DNA of 64,000 nucleotides from NCBI GenBank assembly GCA_023422565.1, contig JAFAGR010000041.1:1-64000 (forward strand). Direction: 5' to 3'. Of the stretch, positions 59,051-64,000 are shown one piece after another; within the stretch, counting starts at the first letter, position 1, and each line of letters begins with the position of its first letter. Source of the stretch: Bacteroidota bacterium (lineage in GTDB: Bacteria > Bacteroidota > Bacteroidia > Chitinophagales > Chitinophagaceae). Both the position numbers and the translations under genes were made by a program. The notes beneath the pieces were generated by a model, which was not told where the DNA came from, did not search any database, and saw nothing but the letters and a program-made list of their open reading frames with translations.

Positions 59051-59311
59051 TTAGAGTGCGGACAGGAAAACTTCAAGAATCCTTTTTTTCTCTTCTCTTC
59101 CCTGCCCGGTTTTCAAATACTTCTCTCGCTGTACAGCTTCTTGCTTTGAGTTGAAAGCTTCTACATGCATCAATATCCATGGGCGGCATCGGGTGGTGTA
59201 TGCAATGTGAGTAGCTGAGTTATGTTCCGAAAGGCGCCTTGGAACATCGCCCGTAAAGCCGGTGTACGTTTTATTACAACTCCTGGAATATAAAATATAT
59301 ACGAACCACAT
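59051..59311 (-). CDS. GIY-YIG nuclease-like protein, copy 1
   Basis: 86 residues from MWFVYILYSRSCNKTYTGFT. The GIY-YIG signature VYIL...YTGFT and the later ARG-type HNSATHIAYTTRCRPWIL, then EKYLKTGQGREEKKRIL match the small single-domain URI/UPF0213 nuclease family. Likely an intact ORF, as its frame covers the whole domain. Near-identical to copy 2. The N-terminal extension in this frame is repeat sequence and is excluded. Confidence 0.75.
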   Translation of the reverse strand: MWFVYILYSRSCNKTYTGFTGDVPRRLSEHNSATHIAYTTRCRPWILMHVEAFNSKQEAVQREKYLKTGQGREEKKRILEVFLSAL

Positions 59312-59449
59312 ACACAAAAAAAACCTGCAACTTTCGTTACAGGTCTTAGCCGGCCATGCACCGAGGCGCACAAGCGCCAGAATTTTCAGTCCTTTTCCGC
59401 CAAAGGCGGATACCGCAGTATAGTGTTAATTTAAAATGAGTTTGGCGAA

Positions 59450-59710
59450 TTAGAGTGCGGACAGGAAAACTTTAAGAATCCTTTTTTTCTCTTCTCTTCC
59501 CTGCCCGGTTTTCAAATACTTCTCCCGCTGTGCAGCTTCCTGCTTTGAGTTGATAGCTTCTACATGCATCAATATCCACGGTCGGCATCGGGTCGTGTAT
59601 GCATTATGAGTACTTGAGTTGTGTTCGGAAAGGCGTCTTTGAACATCGCCCGTAAAGCCGGTGTACGTTTTATTACAACTCCTGGAATATAAAATATATA
59701 CGAACCACAT
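59450..59710 (-). CDS. GIY-YIG nuclease-like protein, copy 2
   Basis: 86 residues, same as copy 1 apart from a few substitutions (DVQ for DVP, SSTHNAY for SATHIAY, EAIN for EAFN, EAA for EAV, ILK for ILE). The translation passes into tRNA sequence on its 5' side, so the start MWFVYILY is chosen. Sits just downstream of the tRNA-Phe, 38 bp on the minus strand, and could be co-transcribed with it. Function unknown beyond a predicted nuclease. Confidence 0.75.
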   Translation of the reverse strand: MWFVYILYSRSCNKTYTGFTGDVQRRLSEHNSSTHNAYTTRCRPWILMHVEAINSKQEAAQREKYLKTGQGREEKKRILKVFLSAL

Positions 59711-59748
59711 ACATAAAAAAAACCTGCAACTTTCGTTACAGGTCTCTG

Positions 59749-59821
59749 TGGTGTGGGCCGGGATCGAACCGGCGACACAAGGATTTTCAGTCCTTTGCTC
59801 TACCAACTGAGCTACCGCACC
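59749..59821 (-). tRNA. tRNA-Phe (GAA), with acceptor mismatch
   Basis: 73-nt cloverleaf: acceptor GGTGCGG pairs with CCACACC except for C5-A68, D arm GCTC/GAGC, anticodon arm AGGA-CTGAAAA-TCCT with GAA, T arm GCCGG-TTCGATC-CCGGC, discriminator A, then CAG. The mismatch at pair 5 breaks an otherwise perfect stem; the neighbouring repeat at 59855-59863 carries the identical 9-mer TACCGCACC, a possible source of the changed base. The gene is probably still functional, as a single mismatch is tolerated in some tRNAs. Confidence 0.85.
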
Positions 59822-59945
59822 AAGTATTTTCAGTCCTTTTCCGCCAGTGGCGGATACCGCACCGACACCATGTTATTTACACGGGCAGCAAAAATAAGGG
59901 ATTTTTAGTTACGGTCTCTTCAAGTTTTGAGTTTTTTCGGCCTCC

Positions 59946-60467
59946 TTATTTACTCCGCCTTCCGCCACCTGTATATCGTTCCTTGCGCTTTTGAGCTTTG
60001 TAAAAATGCCGGTCCTCCGCCTCATCCAGGGAATGAGTTTCATGAAGAGAATCCTCATGCCGTGCATAGTCGCTCAATTTTTCGTAAAAACGATGAATAG
60101 TTCGAAGTTCTTCTTCAGTGATATCTTCTATGTTAATAAGACGGTTGCTGGCATACTGGTGCGAGGCGATAAGCTCGTTTAATTTTAATTGAATGGCAAG
60201 CGAATCTTTGTTTTGCGACTTTTGAATCAAGAAAACCATTAGGAAGGTGATGATGGTTGTTCCGGTATTAATGACCAGTTGCCATGTTTCCGAAAAATTA
60301 AAAAGCGGCCCAGAAATACCCCAAGCCAAAACCACGGCGAGAGCAATGGAGAATGCAGGCGTGCTTCCAACAGCCCGCGTCACTTTTGATGAGAATTTAT
60401 CGAAGAATCCGGCCTTCCTTAAGCCCTTACCTGTACTTCCGGTTTCCCGAAGGTTTTTGTTTTCCAT
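59946..60467 (-). CDS. low-affinity iron permease-like membrane protein
   Basis: 173 residues from MENKNLRETGSTGK. Two adjacent membrane segments AFSIALAVVLAWGISGPLFN and QLVINTGTTIITFLMVFLIQ, then an amphipathic stretch KSQNKDSLAIQLKLNELIAS and a basic C-terminal tail. The S(E/D)TWQLVINTGTTIITFLMVFLIQxxQNKD signature is that of the Fet4-type low-affinity iron permease family in bacteria. Substrate is not proven. Confidence 0.75.
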   Translation of the reverse strand: MENKNLRETGSTGKGLRKAGFFDKFSSKVTRAVGSTPAFSIALAVVLAWGISGPLFNFSETWQLVINTGTTIITFLMVFLIQKSQNKDSLAIQLKLNELIASHQYASNRLINIEDITEEELRTIHRFYEKLSDYARHEDSLHETHSLDEAEDRHFYKAQKRKERYTGGGRRSK

Positions 60468-60563
60468 GTGAATTTGAAATTTATGTCCGCTAAAGTTCAT
60501 CAAATTCTACATGCGAAATAGCGGCAAAACCGCGAGAGATGTTTTCTTTTTTGCTTTTATTGG

Positions 60564-61760
60564 CTAAAAACTTGTCGCGTAATCGACTACCTCTTTAAAC
60601 TCCTTTTCGGAAAGATCGAACTTTTGCAAAACTATCTTCTGCTGATCTGCGGCTAGTTTGTAGAAAAACAGGGCAAGGTGCCGTGGATGGTATTTGGGAA
60701 CATCCTTTATGTGATTATGAATTGCGACCACGTCGTCCACTGTGAAAATAGGTTCCTTCGGTGCCTTGAACTTTGCGTATTTATGGTTCTTTAACTTGTT
60801 TCCAAAAGTGGTGACAAAATCTACAGCATTTGTACTGTCAGACAATAGTGTCATCATTGCTATCTCTCTTGCTTTTTTATAATCTTTCTGCTTCAGGGCC
60901 TCTTCAAACAAGGGATGAAAAGCCGGGGTGTTATTGTACCCAACCGCCAGGCCGACAAATTTGTCCTCTGCCAACACCATTTGCGGCATTTCAGCATATA
61001 TAGCCTTAAGGTAGTTGAGTAACTGCGCCTGCTCTTTATCGGAATATTCCCTGTACAGCAAACTCTTCCGGGCAAAAACTACCGGAAAGGACCTGGCCAT
61101 TAAAATAACCTTTCTCTTTTCCGGAAACCGTTGTTCAATTTTATCCAATGCATTAAGCGCTGATAAACCTGCATACCGGAAATCCATTACATGATCCATC
61201 AATTGTTCAAAAGTTCCCGTAGAAACTTCTTTTTGAAAGAGTGAAAAAGCAGTTCCTGCATTCAATATATTTTGGTTGGGCACAAAAACAACTTCATATC
61301 CCTTATTTGTACTCACTACTTTATACAACATGCGGGAAAGAAACAATGCCTCGCCTTCTTTTAATCCTGCAGCTATAAAACTGATTCCGAAAGGCTTTGC
61401 CATATCCCAGTGTTTAAGGCCCGCAACATCTTCCGAGTCCATCCCGTATTTCGCAGCAATTTGTTCGTAATAACCTTGAGGAGCCGACTTCTTTATCTCT
61501 TCTTCTTTTTGTTCAGGATCAACCGATCTCGCAGAATTCTTTCTTCGAAGAGCGAAATACTCTTCCAAAGTCATAGGATCGGTCACATTCAGCTTTGTTG
61601 TAGTTGTGGTTGGACTGCCGGAACTCACCGGCCTGCTCGCACGCCACTTTGCCTCCTGAATGGCCATTTCATTGGGCTTGTGATAAGCATCACCATATTG
61701 GCCGAATGCCGCAGGGAGGCTTATGAAAAGTAAGGCTGCCAGTACAATATTTTTACTCAT
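60564..61760 (-). CDS. exported hypothetical protein
   Basis: 398 residues, signal peptide MSKNIVLAALLFISLPAAFG with cleavage near QYG. A Thr/Ser linker (SGSPTTTTTKLNVTDPMTLE) is followed by a mostly helical mature protein, with segments such as KYGMDSEDVAGLKHWDMAKP, FGISFIAAGLKEGEALFLSR, VILMARSFPVVFARKSLLYR and EIAMMTLLSDSTNAVDFVTT. A helical repeat fold is likely. No family recognised. Confidence 0.55.
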   Translation of the reverse strand: MSKNIVLAALLFISLPAAFGQYGDAYHKPNEMAIQEAKWRASRPVSSGSPTTTTTKLNVTDPMTLEEYFALRRKNSARSVDPEQKEEEIKKSAPQGYYEQIAAKYGMDSEDVAGLKHWDMAKPFGISFIAAGLKEGEALFLSRMLYKVVSTNKGYEVVFVPNQNILNAGTAFSLFQKEVSTGTFEQLMDHVMDFRYAGLSALNALDKIEQRFPEKRKVILMARSFPVVFARKSLLYREYSDKEQAQLLNYLKAIYAEMPQMVLAEDKFVGLAVGYNNTPAFHPLFEEALKQKDYKKAREIAMMTLLSDSTNAVDFVTTFGNKLKNHKYAKFKAPKEPIFTVDDVVAIHNHIKDVPKYHPRHLALFFYKLAADQQKIVLQKFDLSEKEFKEVVDYATSF

Positions 61761-61917
61761 AGGTTCTGAATTACTAATAACAGGGCAAAATAGATAAAGA
61801 AAATCGAAAAATAAATACCGGCAACACAGTAGTCAGGTTCGGGGCAATTCATATAAGCATTCTAAAATTGTATATTCACAATCGCCTCCCGGCAGAAAAA
61901 TCATTAAGATAAATACC

Positions 61918-62502
61918 ATGTCAAAAAAGAATAGCCGTCGCCAAAATAATTTTAAGAAGTATTCAACCTTTTGGAACAGAAATTTAGAAGGGGCCGATTC
62001 CTTTCTTTGCGAAGAATGCAGACCGCTTGGATTCTGCAAAATCAGGGCGGAGGAGAAAAATCGCGAGATCATTAAGAAGATTGCGCCGGGGAACAAATCT
62101 TGTTTCGACATTTCCGATTATCTCCGCAAAATTCCGTTCCGCATAAGTGATTCAAAAGGTTTCAGCAATTATGCTAAGGAGCATTTGCAAAAAGCTTACG
62201 ATGCTTTTCACCAGGAAGATTATGAAACCGCACTAATAAATTATAAATGCGTGGAGCGCGGAGGCATTTATTACAATGAACCTGATTTCTTTTTAGCACT
62301 CGCTTATTTCATGCTTGGCAACTATCAATCGGCAGCCACACATATGCAGGCTTGCATTGACAATACCTTTTACTCTACAGAAGACTTTAATCCCTTTATT
62401 GAGGAATGTGAAAGACTGTATGCCATTCAACAAGTGCAGAACACGCCCCAGGTTGATTTGAATTGGGTAACTGGTTCACCTAACGTTTACGCCAACCGTT
62501 AG
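61918..62502 (+). CDS. hypothetical protein with Cys-rich start and TPR-like repeats
   Basis: 194 residues. After a basic start (MSKKNSRRQNNFKKYSTFWN) a Cys cluster FLCEECRPLGFCKIRAEE could bind zinc. The C-terminal part has TPR-like pairs: YAKEHLQKAYDAFHQEDYET, ALINYKCVERGGIYYNEPDF and LALAYFMLGNYQSAATHMQA. Probably a protein-interaction adaptor of unknown function. Its stop overlaps the recQ stop by 4 nt. Confidence 0.5.
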   Translation: MSKKNSRRQNNFKKYSTFWNRNLEGADSFLCEECRPLGFCKIRAEEKNREIIKKIAPGNKSCFDISDYLRKIPFRISDSKGFSNYAKEHLQKAYDAFHQEDYETALINYKCVERGGIYYNEPDFFLALAYFMLGNYQSAATHMQACIDNTFYSTEDFNPFIEECERLYAIQQVQNTPQVDLNWVTGSPNVYANR

Positions 62503-64000
62503 TTTCCGTACTCGCATAAGAATTTTATTCGCATCAGCTTTAATTGTTCCCAGTTGAAATTGCTTTCAGCGAGTTCTTCCTGGGCCACCTGCAGGCTGGA
62601 CGTCTGGCAACCTTTGAAGTAATCGATTATTTCTTCCTGCTCATATTCGTCAACCATTTCTTCAATGGCGTAATTTAAATTCAGCCGGGTACCGCTCGCT
62701 ACAATGGTTTCCATCTCTTCAAGCAATTCGTCTATGCGCAACTCCTTTGTTTTGGCAATGGTTTCAAGCGGAATTTTCTTATCTACATTCTGAATGATGA
62801 AGATCTTGTTATTCTTCCTGTTAGCCACAGATTTCATTACGAAGTCGTCAGGACGAACAACATCATTCTCTTCCACATAAGCCTTAATCATTTCCAGAAA
62901 CGGTTTGCCATACCGCAAAGCCTTTCCCTTGCTCACCCCGGAGATCTTCTCCAGTTCGGCCATAGTGGTGGGATACATGGTAGCCATATCTTCCAATGAG
63001 CTTTCGAGAAAAATAACAAAGGGAGGTAGCTTCTTTTCAGATGAAACTTTTTTGCGCAAAGATTTCAGGTCTTCAAGCAACTTTTCATCTGCAGCGCCAA
63101 CGGAAGCTTCGGCCGCCATGGCTTCTTCATCGTCTGCATCCGCACCTTCAAATAAATTATTCAATACAATTTTAAATGATGCCGGCTTCTTCAAAAAGCT
63201 TTCGCTCTTCTTCGTAAACTTCAACACGCCGTATTCCTGGATATCTTTTTCCAGCAATCCGTGCAACAACATTTGCCTGATCAGGCTGCTCCAAAAATGC
63301 GGCTCTTTATCGTTACCTGAGCCGAACACTTCAAGTGCATCATGCCTGTACATCTGCACTTGCGGAGTAAGCTTACCGGTTAAAATGTGCAGCAGGTATT
63401 CAATAGTGAATTGCTCGCCAAGTGCACGGATCGTTTTCAACACGGTTACAGCCTCTGCTTTCGCTTCAATTTTTTCTTTTGGCTGAAGGCAGTTATCGCA
63501 ATGCCCGCAACTTTTTTTATCATCGAAATCTTCACCAAAATAATATAGTAGGGTTTTTCTTCTGCACACACTGCTTTCCGCATAAGAAACGGTTTCATTT
63601 ATCAGCTGTGCACCCACCTCACGTTCGCTGAGAGGTTTATCTTTCATAAAGTGCTCGAGCTTTGCCACATCCTTGTGCGAATAATAAAGAATGCACTTTC
63701 CTTCAAGTCCGTCGCGGCCCGCTCTGCCGGTTTCCTGGTAATAATTTTCTATTGATTTTGGAATGTTGTAATGTATAACAAATCGCACGTCGGGTTTATC
63801 TATCCCCATTCCGAATGCTATCGTGGCTACGATCACCTGCACGTCTTCATTCAAAAACTCATCCTGCCGCTTTGCCCGGAGTTTTGCGTCAAGGCCTGCA
63901 TGATAAGCCACAGACTTTATTCCATTCGCTACCAACATCGAAGCCAGCTCTTCAGTGGTTTTGCGGTTCAACGTATATATAATACCGCTTTTGTTTTTGT
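62499..64000 (-). CDS. recQ: RecQ DNA helicase (5'-partial)
   Basis: The frame is open at the right window edge, giving 500 visible residues of the C-terminal part. It shows SGIIYTLNRKTTEELASMLV, then YHAGLDAKLRAKRQDEFLNE, IVATIAFGMGIDKPDVRFVI (helicase motifs), QETGRAGRDGLEGKCILYYS, the zinc Cys set CRRKTLLYYFGEDF...CGHCDNC of the RQC region, a winged helix and an HRDC domain (~360-440). The N-terminal Walker A is outside the window. Unwinds recombination intermediates, consistent with the neighbouring repair genes in this window. Confidence 0.9.
   Translation of the reverse strand, partial: KNKSGIIYTLNRKTTEELASMLVANGIKSVAYHAGLDAKLRAKRQDEFLNEDVQVIVATIAFGMGIDKPDVRFVIHYNIPKSIENYYQETGRAGRDGLEGKCILYYSHKDVAKLEHFMKDKPLSEREVGAQLINETVSYAESSVCRRKTLLYYFGEDFDDKKSCGHCDNCLQPKEKIEAKAEAVTVLKTIRALGEQFTIEYLLHILTGKLTPQVQMYRHDALEVFGSGNDKEPHFWSSLIRQMLLHGLLEKDIQEYGVLKFTKKSESFLKKPASFKIVLNNLFEGADADDEEAMAAEASVGAADEKLLEDLKSLRKKVSSEKKLPPFVIFLESSLEDMATMYPTTMAELEKISGVSKGKALRYGKPFLEMIKAYVEENDVVRPDDFVMKSVANRKNNKIFIIQNVDKKIPLETIAKTKELRIDELLEEMETIVASGTRLNLNYAIEEMVDEYEQEEIIDYFKGCQTSSLQVAQEELAESNFNWEQLKLMRIKFLCEYGN

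Larger units (their letters stand above)
58993..59850. repeat. tandem duplication around two GIY-YIG genes and tRNA-Phe
   Basis: A unit of ~400 bp is duplicated: TTTCCGCCAAAGGCGGATACCGCA starts at ~58993 and ~59393, followed by near-identical gene and tail. A third CCGCC-GGCGG hairpin follows the tRNA at 59841. Three copies of the 14-mer ATTTTCAGTCCTTT occur at 59382, 59783 (in the tRNA anticodon arm) and 59826, suggesting repeated rearrangement at the tRNA. Confidence 0.75.

Noticed and set aside
59311..59371. Longer starts for the GIY-YIG genes
   Set aside because: The extra residues come from repeat and tRNA sequence, and both copies share the same later Met with family text.

Overview
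The window looks like a chromosomal segment of a Bacteroidota bacterium, most like the Chitinophagaceae/Sphingobacteriia by gene families (inference, no search run). The signs are exported proteins whose signal peptides end in SQ or AQ, PorT-type barrels, DUF4369/TlpA-like and parvulin periplasmic proteins, TAnnTTTG promoter elements, PKD domains, and a near absence of Shine-Dalgarno sequences. Two parts are present: the right-hand portion of an integrated phage (about 1-18200) and ordinary host chromosome (about 18205-64000).

Prophage (1-18200). The left end lies outside the window. It opens inside a MuF-type minor head protein with an acetyltransferase-like tail. An inverted cassette of three small minus-strand genes with its own promoter follows, then a back-to-back promoter and a tRNA with initiator-tRNA (fMet) hallmarks. 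The head/connector operon comes next: scaffold-like protein, major capsid protein, connector-like proteins, tail-completion-like protein. Most unusual is the next block (6.1-11.7 kb): four proteins, at least two with phage-fibre domains, carry N-terminal Sec signal peptides (fibre-like proteins, an alpha/beta hydrolase-PKD protein, an RCC1-like/PKD protein). A tightly coupled lysis cassette follows: small membrane coiled-coil protein, holin-like protein, probable unimolecular spanin, GH19 endolysin. Then come a G8/CEMIP-like beta-helix protein (candidate polysaccharide-degrading tailspike), a BppU-like protein, a repeat fibre, and a tyrosine integrase next to a CAT-anticodon tRNA that probably marks the attachment site. 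No tape-measure gene is visible.

Host region. 18-25 kb: barrel protein, PurF, S1/P1 nuclease, small conserved proteins, cytochrome c lipoprotein, SixA phosphatase, EamA exporter. 26-30 kb: an 80-bp repeat array, recA, and a SulP transporter-carbonic anhydrase operon. 30-35 kb: one-direction cluster lptB, GH3-family enzyme, fabG, exported methyltransferase-TPR protein. 35-45 kb: lipoprotein, metF, barrel, parvulin isomerase, thioredoxin-like protein, rlmD, two rhomboids (one apparently catalytically dead). 45-54 kb: envelope lipoprotein, endonuclease/phosphatase-family protein, cysS, HhH glycosylase, free-Met-sulfoxide reductase, Cys-rich copper-storage-like protein, an operon of a YbjN-like protein, a zinc-ribbon trypsin-like protease and recX, then dnaN. 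55-64 kb: a possible structured RNA with a pseudoknot, kdsB, ssb, a tandemly duplicated GIY-YIG gene abutting a tRNA-Phe with an acceptor-stem mismatch, and recQ running off the right edge.

Small palindromic (REP-like) elements recur in the host intergenic regions. The strongest candidates for something undescribed are the signal-peptide-bearing phage proteins, the phage initiator-type tRNA, the protease/YbjN/RecX operon, the pseudoknot RNA and the GIY-YIG/tRNA-Phe rearrangement.
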